Positions 24,001 to 31,798 of a stretch of 44,455 nucleotides of DNA are shown here, piece after piece. Source of the stretch: Sphingomonas parva (ex Maeng et al. 2020) (GTDB lineage: Bacteria; Pseudomonadota; Alphaproteobacteria; Sphingomonadales; Sphingomonadaceae). Under the pieces are notes generated by a model. The model made no database searches. It saw only the letters and a program-made list of their open reading frames with translations, and was not told the origin of the DNA. The first letter of the stretch is position 1. Every line of letters begins with the position of its first letter. The position numbers were made by a program, and so were the translations under genes. The stretch lies in the NCBI RefSeq assembly GCF_004564275.1, contig NZ_SPDV01000039.1, positions 1-44,455 on the forward strand, in the 5' to 3' direction.

Positions 24001-25071
24001 TCAATCAAAGTAGGCCGCGACGACACCGGCGATCGCGGCCGGATCGATCGCGTCGAGGGCAATCTCCTGTGCCGGGTTGAGGCTGCGGCCGAGCATCGTT
24101 CCATGCTCGTCCAGCGACACTGCGAGCAGGCGGACTCCGCCGCTCTCGCGCACCACCGCCAGACCACCCGCGGCCGGGAAGCGGTCCGGATCGACGACGA
24201 GCGTCGCACTCGCCGGCAAGCCGGCGCCGAGGGTGGGGCGGCAGATCCGCAGCGCGTAGCAGCGCGGGCCCGCGCGGCCCGGCGCCTCCACGCTGCGGCC
24301 GGTCGGAACCAGCGCGAGCAGGCCGTCGGGAAGCGGCGACCCGTAGACCGGCAAGCGGCCGGGCTCCGCCACGGCGGGGGGCTCGGCCGCGGCTTGCGCC
24401 CTCTTGGCCAACTGCGTGCGAAGCTCCGCGACCTTCGAGCGCGTTCTCTCGATCCGCGGCGCGGGTCCGGAGAGCACCGCGATCCGCTCGTCCAGCGCAC
24501 CCGTGCGACGCAGCGCCTCGACTGAGCCGCGCAGCGCCTCGATGCTCTCGACGCCGAACAGGCGCAGCAGGGCCGTCACCACGAACGGGTTCCAGCGATC
24601 AAGACTCTTGTGAGCGTTCTCGAGGCGCGAGAGCACCACCGGCGCGATCCCAAAATCGTGCTCCAGCCGCGCTATGGTGAGCGCCGGATCTCGGCTCCGC
24701 CGGTGGCGGATCGCGGCGGCAAGGGCGATCGCGAAGGCGTCGTCCTCATGCTCGCCACCCCTGATGTGCTGCTCGCTGGCCCAGGCGCCGATGTCGAACC
24801 CCGGATCGTCGATATCGAGGAGCACCGCCTCGGGCGCAGTGTCGAGGGCGGCTGCGATGCGGACGATCTCGTCCGGCCGCGCGACCACCTCGCCGCGCTC
24901 GATCTTCGACAGGCGGATGTACGGGATTTCGGGAACGCGTTGGGCGAGCCCCAGCAGCTTGGCGAAACCCGCCGCCCGGCGGAGCCGTCGCAAGTGATTG
25001 GGAAAGACGATCGAGCGGTGCGGGTCCGTCAGGATCTCCCGCGGGGGGTCCAGCGCTGCGTCCTCCGCCAT
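24001..25071 (-). CDS. Double-HTH regulator with a non-catalytic S24/LexA-like C-terminus
   Basis: The 356-residue protein shows two helix-turn-helix units. The first is at about 24-75 (HLRRLRRAAGFAKLLGLAQ...YIRLSKIERGEVVARPDEIVRIAAAL). The second is at about 118-180 (RHRRSRDPALTIARLEHDFGIAPVVLSRLENAHKSL). A linker follows, then a beta-rich end (CYALRICRPTLGAGLPASATLVVDPDRFPAAGGLAVVRESGGVRLLAVSL) that resembles the S24/LexA/CI peptidase fold. The nucleophile region (GDSM) and the lysine are not recognisable, so self-cleavage is unlikely and a ligand or dimer role is more plausible. It ends next to the GGDEF gene start on the same strand. Function is unknown; a flagellar or lifestyle regulator is inference from position. 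Confidence 0.7.
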   Translation of the reverse strand: MAEDAALDPPREILTDPHRSIVFPNHLRRLRRAAGFAKLLGLAQRVPEIPYIRLSKIERGEVVARPDEIVRIAAALDTAPEAVLLDIDDPGFDIGAWASEQHIRGGEHEDDAFAIALAAAIRHRRSRDPALTIARLEHDFGIAPVVLSRLENAHKSLDRWNPFVVTALLRLFGVESIEALRGSVEALRRTGALDERIAVLSGPAPRIERTRSKVAELRTQLAKRAQAAAEPPAVAEPGRLPVYGSPLPDGLLALVPTGRSVEAPGRAGPRCYALRICRPTLGAGLPASATLVVDPDRFPAAGGLAVVRESGGVRLLAVSLDEHGTMLGRSLNPAQEIALDAIDPAAIAGVVAAYFD

Positions 25072-25137
25072 CGCGCCTCCTGACGATCACGCCGACGATC
25101 AGCGAGGCCGGAAATATCCGCTGATCTCAAGTGCCTG

Positions 25138-25659
25138 TCAATGCGCGGCGCGGCCCGGCCCCTGCATGTCGGACGCGAGGAGGCTCCAGACTCCGCTCGT
25201 GCCGAACGGAATGATGATCGACGCCGACGAGCGCCTTTCGATCTGGTCGAGCAGCCAGTTCCGGCTGAGCCCGGACGGGTGCTCGCCGGAAACGGCCAGG
25301 CCGATGCCGTCGGTGACCAGGCCGATGATCGGCGGCGTGGCGTAAGGCGGCCAGCGCCGCGCGACCTCGCGCAGGGCCTCGGCACCCGCTTCGCGCAGCT
25401 CGGCGAGCGCGCCGCCCGCGTCCCCAATTTCCTCTCCCGGCTCCAGAAACCGGGTCCAGGAGGAGAGGCGCACCGTCGCCTCGGCATCGGCGGAGCAGCG
25501 CGAGACGGTGAGGAGAGGGGCCTGAAGCCGGGCGAGCAGCGCGGCGGCCGGAGCGAGCATGCGTTGCCCGGCGAGAAGCAGCTCGGGCTCGGTGGCGAGG
25601 AGGAGCCGGCCTCTGGCGGACCGGCCGAGCTCCGTCGTTGCGTCATGGCGTGGGCGCAC
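25138..25659 (-). CDS. Hypothetical protein, 173 aa
   Basis: A 173-residue protein of normal codon bias with an apparent GTG start at 25659. I do not recognise a family. It has no signal peptide or membrane segment. Two features stand out: an alpha/beta-like N-terminal part (RLLLATEPELLLAGQRML...LLTVSRC) and a C-terminal part with IIGLVTDGIGLAVSGEHPSG, NWLLDQIERRS and SIIIPFGTSGVWSLLASD. Together they suggest a small globular domain binding a partner or ligand. It lies between the double-HTH regulator and the sigma-like gene, all on the minus strand with gaps of about 65 bases, so a shared regulatory role is possible but unproven. Confidence 0.6.
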   Translation of the reverse strand: MRPRHDATTELGRSARGRLLLATEPELLLAGQRMLAPAAALLARLQAPLLTVSRCSADAEATVRLSSWTRFLEPGEEIGDAGGALAELREAGAEALREVARRWPPYATPPIIGLVTDGIGLAVSGEHPSGLSRNWLLDQIERRSSASIIIPFGTSGVWSLLASDMQGPGRAAH

Positions 25660-25724
25660 GGGGTTTCTTCATGAAAAGGGCGGCGGCCTGGCGGCCGCCG
25701 CCCGAGATGGTCAGCGCGGAGCGA

Positions 25725-26795
25725 TCAGGCGGCCTTGCGGACGTCGACCGGGAAATCGGCGAGGACGGCCGGCTGCTCCTGCTCCACCGCCGGCTCGGGG
25801 CGGATCGCCACCAGGCTGGTCAGGCGGTTGTGCGGAAGCGACGGATCGGGAAGCAGCTCGGGCAGGGCCTCGGCCGGGGCGGCGGCCTCCGGCGCCGGAG
25901 CAGCGGCCTTGCGCGGCTTGGCGCCGGCGGCGGCCGCAGCCTTGTAGTCGGCCATCACGTTGAACTTGGAATTGGTCGCGACCAGCTCGCCCATCGTCTT
26001 GGCGGCGCGCTTGGTGATCTGGCGGACGCGCTCCTTGGTGAGGCCGGTGTCGAGGCCGAGCTCGTCGAGGGTGCCGGTGTCGAACACCCGGCGCTCGACG
26101 ATCTCGCGATTGCGGGCCAGCTTCTCCTCGAGCTTGGCGAGCTCGACCGGATCGATCTCGCGGAAGCGAGGGCGACGCTCCGGAACCTGGTCGCGGATGT
26201 CGCCGGGCTGGTTGGCGATGGCGCGCTTGGCGCGGGGCCGCTTCTTCAGCTGCTCCATGCTCGCCTTGCGCAGGTGGTCGATATATTCGTCGATCAGCGC
26301 GCTGGTGGCAGCCTTCGCCAGATAGGCGGAGGCGTCGGCCTCGGTGGCGGCGAGGGCGTCCTCGTCCTCGATCGTCGCTTCGAACGGCATGTCCTCACCG
26401 TCGAGGTTGCGGTTCAGATCGCCGAGCGAGATGGTCATCGCCTCGACCTTCTTGGCCGACGAGCGCTGGTCGGTCATCAGGCGGAAGCGCAGGCTCTGCA
26501 TCTCGCCGCGGATCTGCCAGTTGACGAAGGTGGTGAACTGCGCCTTCTCGGAGTCATAGGCCTCGATGGCGCGGTGAACGGCGATGGCGGCGGCCTGCTC
26601 GGCGTCTTCCCAATGCGAGACGAGGCCGTACTGGCGGATGAAGTGGCGGATGCGCGGCGCGATCAGCTTCAGGATCGAGGCGAAGGCGCGATCGGTGTTC
26701 GCGCGCTGCCGGGCGGTCGGCTTCGCGCCGGCTTCGGCGCGGTTGGCGATGACGTCGGCCACCAGGGCTTCGAGCGCGATCGTGGTCTTGGACAT
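25725..26795 (-). CDS. Sigma-70-like protein (regions 2 and 4) with C-terminal extension
   Basis: The 356-residue protein has a sigma region-2-like block at about 40-110 (ILKLIAPRIRHFIRQYGLVSHWEDAEQAAAIAVHRAIEAYD...FTTFVNWQIRGEMQSLRFRLM). A basic/acidic linker and a region-4-like HTH at about 225-270 follow (LDELGLDTGLTKERVRQITKRAAKTM). An alanine/proline-rich tail of about 85 residues ends the protein. It is longer than, and unlike, FliA; I recall similar proteins only from sphingomonads. It may direct RNA polymerase to special promoters or bind DNA as a regulator. The ATG at 26795 has a strong GGGGAG SD. It is the first minus-strand gene before the flagellar block, so a role at the shared TCCTATAAT promoters is a testable inference. 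Confidence 0.75.
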   Translation of the reverse strand: MSKTTIALEALVADVIANRAEAGAKPTARQRANTDRAFASILKLIAPRIRHFIRQYGLVSHWEDAEQAAAIAVHRAIEAYDSEKAQFTTFVNWQIRGEMQSLRFRLMTDQRSSAKKVEAMTISLGDLNRNLDGEDMPFEATIEDEDALAATEADASAYLAKAATSALIDEYIDHLRKASMEQLKKRPRAKRAIANQPGDIRDQVPERRPRFREIDPVELAKLEEKLARNREIVERRVFDTGTLDELGLDTGLTKERVRQITKRAAKTMGELVATNSKFNVMADYKAAAAAGAKPRKAAAPAPEAAAPAEALPELLPDPSLPHNRLTSLVAIRPEPAVEQEQPAVLADFPVDVRKAA

Positions 26796-26871
26796 TTCTC
26801 AACTCCCCCCGGGCGAAGCGCACCCCGCGCTTCCGGCCCCCGTTCACGAGGCTGAAATTGCAGGAGGAGAG

Positions 26872-26887
26872 TTAATGCGCCCATTAA
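26872..26887. promoter_or_regulatory. Inverted repeat upstream of the sigma-like gene
   Basis: TTAATG-CGCC-CATTAA is a perfect 6-bp inverted repeat, 77 bases before the sigma-like start, with TCCTATATA directly adjoining (26888-26896). It has the form of an operator. The whole 333-base gap 26796-27128 otherwise holds a GC hairpin at 27082-27104 without a T-run and the element at 27017-27025. Confidence 0.4.
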
Positions 26888-27006
26888 TCCTATATACGGG
26901 CGTGTACGTAAGGGGCCGCCGCAAACGGGCTGCTCGACGGGCACAAAGCCATGTAAATCAGGGATTTAACATTGCAGGCCCTGGCCTTTTGGCCGGGGCT
27001 CCGTAG
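26875..27006 (+). CDS. Possible short basic peptide (43 aa), uncertain
   Basis: An ATG at 26875 is preceded at ideal spacing by a perfect AGGAGG (26862-26867). It opens 43 codons (MRPLILYTGVYVRGRRKRAA...), giving a basic peptide that ends at 27006. It overlaps the inverted repeat and promoter-like elements that more probably serve the divergent sigma-like gene, and its codon use is not typical of the neighbours. It may be a leader peptide, or the SD may be chance. No homologue is known to me. Confidence 0.2.
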   Translation: MRPLILYTGVYVRGRRKRAARRAQSHVNQGFNIAGPGLLAGAP

Positions 27007-27016
27007 TAATGCTTAT

Positions 27017-27025
27017 CTTATAGGA
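27017..27025 (-). promoter_or_regulatory. TCCTATAAG element
   Basis: On the minus strand this reads TCCTATAAGAT, matching the flagellar element. It is 222 bases before the sigma-like gene, with no other minus-strand gene in between, so it may mark a distal promoter of that gene. Confidence 0.3.
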
Positions 27026-27128
27026 TGAGATCGGCGCGACGACTCGTTTCACCAATCTTTCGTGCCGCTCCGCGTCTTTTCGCCCCCGGCATAGCATCGG
27101 GGGCACACGCCGGAAACGAGCGGCGTCG

Positions 27129-28085
27129 TCAGGCCATGAAGCGTTCGGGACGGATGTGCCGCTCGACGAAGCCGAGCAGCCATTGACGGTGCGCCTGGGA
27201 AGCGTCGCCGGCCTGTGCCAGCCGCGCGTGCGCCGCGGCCGATCCGACCTGCGCCTTCAGCAGCACGGCGGCGCGACGATCGTCGATACCGCCCTTCAAA
27301 AACTTGATCGCGTCGCCCGCGCCGAGATGATGCCCGAGATAGGCCGCCTGGGCGATGCGATCGACGTCCTTGCCGATCTCGACGCCGGCATTGCGCAGCC
27401 GTTCGAGATTGCCCTTGGCGTAATCGGCCGTCGCGTGGATCGAGGTCTCGCCGTCATAGCGGAGGGCGAGCAGCTCCGAGCGCGCGTGCTTCAGCACCTT
27501 GCCCGATTCGGACAGCCAGCCGCGGTTGCGCGCGACCTGGTTGAGCCAGGTTCCGGGCCGTTCCGCCTCGCCGATCCAGGTGCCGGCGAGAAACTGGCCG
27601 AGGCCCGCCGCGCTCGAGCGCGGATTGCGCGAATAAAGCTTCCAGCTGCCGTCGCGGCCCTTCGCCGCCTCGGCATCGACGATCGCGGCGAGCGCCGGCG
27701 TCGGGATGCCGGTGCGTTGCGCGGCCCGCTCGAGACTGGCCTGGTGCTGCGCGTTGGGGCCGAGCCCTGCCGCTTTCACCACCTCGGCGTTGCTTGCCGG
27801 CGATGTCGCATTCGCTGCCGCCGGCATCGGCGCTTGCTGAACCGGCTGGCCCGAACGCATCGCGGATGTGGGGCCGGCATCGTCGCGGCCGAGCACCGCC
27901 AGGAGGGATTCGAGATTTGCGGCGAGCGGACCGGAGGACTGGGCCTGCTGCGGCGCCTCGGGCGACGCGCCGTCGCCAAGTGCAGCGCGCCACAGGCGCC
28001 CACTGAGCTCGGTGCGGGCCTGGGTATAGATCAGTTCCGCCTTCTGCTCCGGGCGAAGCCGGTCGAGGTCCATCCGCCCGATCAT
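27129..28085 (-). CDS. Flagellar-cluster lytic transglycosylase-like / peptidoglycan hydrolase
   Basis: The 318-residue protein begins MIGRMDLDRLRPEQKAELIY. After an alanine/glutamine-rich linker it has a lysozyme-like domain from about residue 130. The domain contains GIPTPALAAIVDAEAAK (a likely catalytic Glu), SRNPRSSAAGLGQFLAGTWIGEAERPG and LGHHLGAGDAIKFL. This is the pattern of peptidoglycan-degrading enzymes used to open the cell wall, here most likely for the flagellar rod. No signal peptide is obvious, so export may go through the flagellar secretion route, as for FlgJ. Its ATG overlaps the fliJ TGA, making it the last gene of flbT-fliI-fliJ. The rod-cap part of FlgJ is not evident. 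Confidence 0.75.
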   Translation of the reverse strand: MIGRMDLDRLRPEQKAELIYTQARTELSGRLWRAALGDGASPEAPQQAQSSGPLAANLESLLAVLGRDDAGPTSAMRSGQPVQQAPMPAAANATSPASNAEVVKAAGLGPNAQHQASLERAAQRTGIPTPALAAIVDAEAAKGRDGSWKLYSRNPRSSAAGLGQFLAGTWIGEAERPGTWLNQVARNRGWLSESGKVLKHARSELLALRYDGETSIHATADYAKGNLERLRNAGVEIGKDVDRIAQAAYLGHHLGAGDAIKFLKGGIDDRRAAVLLKAQVGSAAAHARLAQAGDASQAHRQWLLGFVERHIRPERFMA

Positions 28086-28519
28086 CGGCCGCGCTCCTGC
28101 GCCGCAAGGCGGCGGGCGCGGAGCAGCGCGGCGGTGGAGAGATCGTCGACCATCGCCTGCTCGGCGGTGGCGGCTGCGCGTTCCTCGGCGGCACGGAAGC
28201 TTTCGGCGGCGGTCTCCATCGCGCGTTTCGATCCGAACACCTCCATCGCCTCGTCGCGCAGGCTGTCGAGGCGCGCGGCCGATGCGACGCGATCGTGCTC
28301 CAGCCGCTCGCGCAAGGAGCGCATCCGGCTGACGTAAGCGAAGCTCGACATCATCGGATCGATGGCGGCGGCATGAACTTCCGCGATCGCGCTCTGGATC
28401 GCGTCCTCGCGCGCCTTCTCGATCGCGACGAGCTTGCCCGTCTCGGCGCCGATGGCCATGCCGACGCGATCGATCTCGCGCTGCTGGAGCCGAAGTGCGG
28501 TGTCGAACGGAGTCTTCAT
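28082..28519 (-). CDS. fliJ: Flagellar export protein FliJ
   Basis: The 145-residue protein is almost entirely helical and charged (LQQREIDRVGMAIGAETGKLVAIEK..., RMRSLRERLEHDRVASAARLDSLRDEAMEVF), as expected for the FliJ coiled coil. FliJ inserts into the FliI hexamer and couples it to the FlhA export gate. Sequence identity in this family is low; the call rests on size, coiled-coil nature and position directly after fliI with a four-base ATGA overlap. Confidence 0.8.
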   Translation of the reverse strand: MKTPFDTALRLQQREIDRVGMAIGAETGKLVAIEKAREDAIQSAIAEVHAAAIDPMMSSFAYVSRMRSLRERLEHDRVASAARLDSLRDEAMEVFGSKRAMETAAESFRAAEERAAATAEQAMVDDLSTAALLRARRLAAQERGR

Positions 28520-29865
28520 GCGTCACCTTCTGCGTCGCCGCCTTGGCCGGCGTCGGAAACGAGGATGGACTGGAGCATCGCAAAGCTCTCGGCCGCGAAG
28601 CCGCGATCGTTCTTGCCCTGCTTGAGCAGGGTCTCGATGGCCGGGGCGAGGGCGATCGCCTGATCGACCTCCGCCCGCGTGCCTTCCTTATAGGCACCGA
28701 GACGGATCATCTCTTCCATGTCGCCATAAGTGGAGAGCGCGCGCCGGGCTTCGGTGCGCAGCAGGTTTTCCTCCGGGCTGTGGGCGGCGGGCAGCGTCCG
28801 CGACACCGATTTCAGCACGTCGATGGCGGGGTAGCGCCCGCGATCGGCGATGCGGCGGCTCATCACGACGTGCCCGTCGAGAATGCCGCGCACCGCGTCG
28901 GCCACCGGCTCGTTGTGATCGTCGCCGTCGACGAGCACGGTGAACAGGCCGGTGATGCTGCCCTCGCCCGCCCGGCCGGGACCGGCGCGCTCGAGCAGGC
29001 GCGGCAGTTCGGCGAAGACGGTGGGCGTATAACCTTTGGTCGCCGGCGGCTCGCCGCTGGCCAGGCCGATCTCGCGCTGCGCCATGGCGAAGCGGGTGAC
29101 CGAGTCCATCAGGCAGAGCACGCGCTTGCCCTGGGCGCGGAAATGCTCGGCGACGGCCAGGGTCGTCCAGGCGGCCTGCCGCCGCATCAGCGCCGGCTCG
29201 TCGGACGTGGCGACGACGACGACGCTGCGGGCGAGGCCCTCCGGCCCGAGATCGTCCTCGATGAATTCCTGCACCTCGCGTCCGCGTTCGCCGATCAGGC
29301 CGATCACCGCGACGTCGCATTCCGTCCAGCGCGCGAGCATGGAGAGCAGCACCGATTTGCCGACGCCGGATCCGGCGAACAGGCCGAGGCGCTGGCCGAC
29401 GCAGAGCGGTGCGAAGATGTCGAGCGCGCGCACGCCGGTCTGGATCTTGGCGCCGACGCGAGCGCGGGAGGCCGCCGGCGGCGGGGCCGCCTTGATCGGA
29501 CGCGGCACCTCGCCGCGGGGCAGGGGCCCCTTACCGTCGACGGCGCGGCCGAGGCCGTCAACCGTGCGGCCGAGCCAGGCGTCGCAGGGGCGCAGCGCGA
29601 AGCGTCCGGCCATCAGGTCGGCGCGCGCGCCGGAGGTGATGCCCTGCGGATCGCTGAACGGCATGCACTGGGCGATGCCGCGATCCAGGCCGGTGACTTC
29701 CGCCTCCACCGGGGCGTCCAGGCCCTCGATGCGGAGCCGGGCGCCGATCTGGGCGGCGCCGACCAGGCCCTCTACCTCGATCAGAGCGCCGCGCACGGCG
29801 ACGACCCGCCCGAACCGGAGGTCGGGCGAGACGTCCCTCAGCGCCGCGGCGGCTGCTGCGAGCAT
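28516..29865 (-). CDS. fliI: Flagellum-specific ATPase FliI
   Basis: The 449-residue type III export ATPase energises substrate delivery at the cytoplasmic face of the basal body. It carries the Walker A GLFAGSGVGKSVLLSML, GLIGERGREVQEFIEDDLG, Walker B RVLCLMDSVTRFAMAQREIGLA, the segment GSITGLFTVLVDGDDHNEP and the C-terminal YGDMEEMIRLGAYKEG. The start at 29865 (MLAAAAAALRD) gives the family length; an in-frame upstream extension overlaps flbT. It follows flbT by five bases and overlaps fliJ. Confidence 0.94.
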   Translation of the reverse strand: MLAAAAAALRDVSPDLRFGRVVAVRGALIEVEGLVGAAQIGARLRIEGLDAPVEAEVTGLDRGIAQCMPFSDPQGITSGARADLMAGRFALRPCDAWLGRTVDGLGRAVDGKGPLPRGEVPRPIKAAPPPAASRARVGAKIQTGVRALDIFAPLCVGQRLGLFAGSGVGKSVLLSMLARWTECDVAVIGLIGERGREVQEFIEDDLGPEGLARSVVVVATSDEPALMRRQAAWTTLAVAEHFRAQGKRVLCLMDSVTRFAMAQREIGLASGEPPATKGYTPTVFAELPRLLERAGPGRAGEGSITGLFTVLVDGDDHNEPVADAVRGILDGHVVMSRRIADRGRYPAIDVLKSVSRTLPAAHSPEENLLRTEARRALSTYGDMEEMIRLGAYKEGTRAEVDQAIALAPAIETLLKQGKNDRGFAAESFAMLQSILVSDAGQGGDAEGDA

Positions 29866-29870
29866 GACGT

Positions 29871-30272
29871 TCAGGCGGCCGCGGCGGTGGCGAGCAGATC
29901 GGCTTCGTAGTTGATCAGCCACCGGCAGTCGGCGAGCGCCGCATAATATTTTCCGCAGGCGACCTTCTGGGCGAAGGCGACGCAGGTGGATTGGGCGTCG
30001 GGGCTGGTGAGCGCGCCGATCAGATCGCGAACCAGCGCCACGATCGAATCCTGGTGCGCTTCGCGATTGGTCTCGTCGATATAGGCCATCATGCAGGCGA
30101 AATAGAGACGGCGGGCCGGCGTGTTCGCCTCCTCGGGCGTCATCACGTCCTGGCCGCGCAGCACGCAGGCGTCGTTTTCCAGGCGCAGATCGGTGCGTCC
30201 CACGGAGCGCAGCACTGCGCCGTTGACGATCACCTTCTCGCCGTCGCGCAGGGAAATGCGGAGCGTCATCAT
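29871..30272 (-). CDS. flbT: Flagellar biosynthesis repressor FlbT
   Basis: The 133-residue protein shows the FlbT hallmarks: LRISLRDGEKVIVNGAVLRS, then LRGQDVMTPEEANTPARRLYFACMMAYID. In Caulobacter FlbT binds the 5' leader of flagellin mRNA and limits its translation and stability; FlaF, its usual partner, is not seen here. The flagellin gene of this window lies 13 kb away. Two adjacent ATGs (30272, 30269) follow an AGGA. It is divergent from flgE and begins the flbT-fliI-fliJ-lytic enzyme unit, with a TCCTATAAT element 24 bases upstream. Confidence 0.93.
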   Translation of the reverse strand: MMTLRISLRDGEKVIVNGAVLRSVGRTDLRLENDACVLRGQDVMTPEEANTPARRLYFACMMAYIDETNREAHQDSIVALVRDLIGALTSPDAQSTCVAFAQKVACGKYYAALADCRWLINYEADLLATAAAA

Positions 30273-30296
30273 CTCATCCTTCAGCCGTTTGACTGG

Positions 30297-30305
30297 ATTA
30301 TAGGA
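30297..30305 (-). promoter_or_regulatory. TCCTATAAT element upstream of flbT
   Basis: Minus-strand TCCTATAATCC contains a TATAAT -10-like core, but no TTGACA-like -35 at 16-18 bases. The same TCCTATAAT occurs before fliL (40521-40513) and the gene at 36762-37019 (37057-37049). Confidence 0.45.
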
Positions 30306-30332
30306 GCGAAGCGGAAGCGCGACGCGGAACTA

Positions 30333-30345
30333 GGCAAATTTTGCC
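30333..30345. promoter_or_regulatory. Palindromic operator candidate GGCAAATTTTGCC
   Basis: This is a 13-bp palindrome (6-bp arms, one central base) in the flbT/flgE intergenic region. A near-identical palindrome, GGCAAAGTTTGCC, lies in the fliL/flgF intergenic region at 40531-40543. Both sit downstream (plus strand) of an ATTATAGGA element. Confidence 0.5.
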
Positions 30346-30370
30346 CATTGTTGGGCCGACCCGATCCTCA

Positions 30371-30379
30371 TTCTACAAT
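30371..30379 (+). promoter_or_regulatory. TTCTACAAT element upstream of flgE
   Basis: Plus-strand TTCTACAATGG, about 62 bases before the flgE start, resembles the minus-strand TCCTACAATGA before the GGDEF gene and the TCCTATAAT elements elsewhere. Confidence 0.3.
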
Positions 30380-30441
30380 GGATCAGAACCCCAGGTGCGT
30401 GCGCAGAACGCCGGCCGACCAACAGTGTCAGGAGAACGAAG

Positions 30442-31731
30442 TTGAGCCTCTATTCCGCGCTTTATGCCGGCGTGTCGGGCCTTTCTGCGCAATCGAGCGC
30501 GATGGCCGGCGTCGCCGACAACATCACCAACATCAACACCGTCGGTTACAAGGGCGTGCAGACCGAGTTCCGCACCCTCGTCACCGACGGCCGCGCCAAG
30601 ACCAGCTATTCGGCCGGCGGCGTGACCGCCGCGCCGCAGGCGCTGATCTCGAAGCAGGGCATGCTCCAGTCCTCGTCGAGCGACACCGACATCGCGATCG
30701 ACGGCGCCGGCTTCTTCGTCGTGCGCGCGGGTAGCGCGCCGAGCAGCGAGGTGAGCTTTACCCGCGCCGGCTCGTTCAAGCCCGACGCCGAAGGCTATCT
30801 GCGCAACACGAGCGGCCTCATTCTCCAGGGCTGGCGTCTCGACACGCAGGGCAATTATCTCGACACCGGCAGCCTCGACACGCTCGAGCCGGTCCGTCTC
30901 AGCGATCTCACCGGCACCGCGATGCCGACCTCGAAGCTCGAGATCCGCGCCAACCTGCAGTCGACCACGCCGATCAACCCGGCGGCCGGCACCTATGTTG
31001 CCGGTCAGATGCAGTCGGGCGCCGTGACGCCGGATTTTTCGCGCGCGCTGGACGTCTATGATGCGCAGGGCACCGCCCACCGCGTCACCGTCGGTTTCAT
31101 CAAGACCGGTGCGAACACCTGGCAGTCGGAGATCTACGGCCAGGCCGGCGACGTCACCACGCCGCTGCTCGCCTCGGGCACCGTCACGTTCGACGGCGAA
31201 GGCAATCTCGCCACCCTGCCGGCCAGCTTCAACGCGCTGACCATCAACTGGACGAACGGCGCCGCGCCGCTCAACGTCGATCTGAACCTCGGCGATCCGG
31301 GCTCGCTCAACGGCCTCACCCAGTTCGGCAGCGAATCCGCGCTGATCTCGTCGATCGTCGACGGCGGCGTGCTCGGCAACCTGGCCTCGATCGAGGTGTC
31401 GAAGACCGGCCGCGTCAGCGCCGTGTTCGACGACGGCACCACCCGCGAGGTGTTCCAGCTGCCGATCGCCACCTTCGCCAATCCGAACGGTCTCACCCGC
31501 GTCTCGGGCAACGCCTTCCAGATGTCGGCCCAGTCGGGCAACGTGGCGATCAACAAGGCCGGCGCGCTCGGCGCCGGCATGATCGCCAGCGGCTCGCTCG
31601 AGGCGTCGAACGTCGATCTCGCCGGCGAGTTCACCAACATGATCCGCTTCCAGCGCGCCTACAGCGCCTCGTCGAAGATCATCACCACCGTCGACGACAT
31701 GCTCCAGGAAGTCAGCAACCTGAAGCGCTAA
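30442..31731 (+). CDS. flgE: Flagellar hook protein FlgE
   Basis: The 429-residue hook subunit has the conserved rod/hook N-terminus (SLYSALYAGVSGLSAQSSAMAGVADNITNINTVGYKG). The middle hook domains follow (VSFTRAGSFKPDAEGYL; DVYDAQGTAHRVTVGF). The C-terminal flg_bbr_C helix reads GSLEASNVDLAGEFTNMIRFQRAYSASSKIITTVDDMLQE. Exported by the flagellar type III system, it polymerises outside the cell. The TTG start at 30442 is supported by AGGAG at seven-base spacing. flgD, usually just upstream, is absent; instead flbT is divergent. Confidence 0.95.
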   Translation: MSLYSALYAGVSGLSAQSSAMAGVADNITNINTVGYKGVQTEFRTLVTDGRAKTSYSAGGVTAAPQALISKQGMLQSSSSDTDIAIDGAGFFVVRAGSAPSSEVSFTRAGSFKPDAEGYLRNTSGLILQGWRLDTQGNYLDTGSLDTLEPVRLSDLTGTAMPTSKLEIRANLQSTTPINPAAGTYVAGQMQSGAVTPDFSRALDVYDAQGTAHRVTVGFIKTGANTWQSEIYGQAGDVTTPLLASGTVTFDGEGNLATLPASFNALTINWTNGAAPLNVDLNLGDPGSLNGLTQFGSESALISSIVDGGVLGNLASIEVSKTGRVSAVFDDGTTREVFQLPIATFANPNGLTRVSGNAFQMSAQSGNVAINKAGALGAGMIASGSLEASNVDLAGEFTNMIRFQRAYSASSKIITTVDDMLQEVSNLKR

Positions 31732-31737
31732 TGCCTC

Positions 31738-31765
31738 CGGCCCGGCCGCTCACCCGGCCGGGCCG
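31738..31765. repeat. Perfect 11-bp hairpin between flgE and flgK
   Basis: CGGCCCGGCCG pairs with CGGCCGGGCCG across a six-base loop, seven bases after the flgE stop. There is no T-run, so it may be an RNA stabiliser or partial terminator that keeps hook message levels above those of flgK-flgL. Confidence 0.5.
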
Positions 31766-31798
31766 CAAATTCCCTGAAGTGTGAAGGAAACGATCGGC

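Noticed and set aside
27082-27104. Intrinsic terminator of the lytic-enzyme operon
   Set aside because: GCCCCCG/CGGGGGC forms a hairpin, but on the minus strand it is followed by GAAAAGA rather than a T-run.
30320-30350. Sigma-54 promoter at the GGCAAATTTTGCC palindrome (also at 40525-40545)
   Set aside because: The GG and GC dinucleotides are not 10 bases apart in either site, so the -24/-12 rule is not met.
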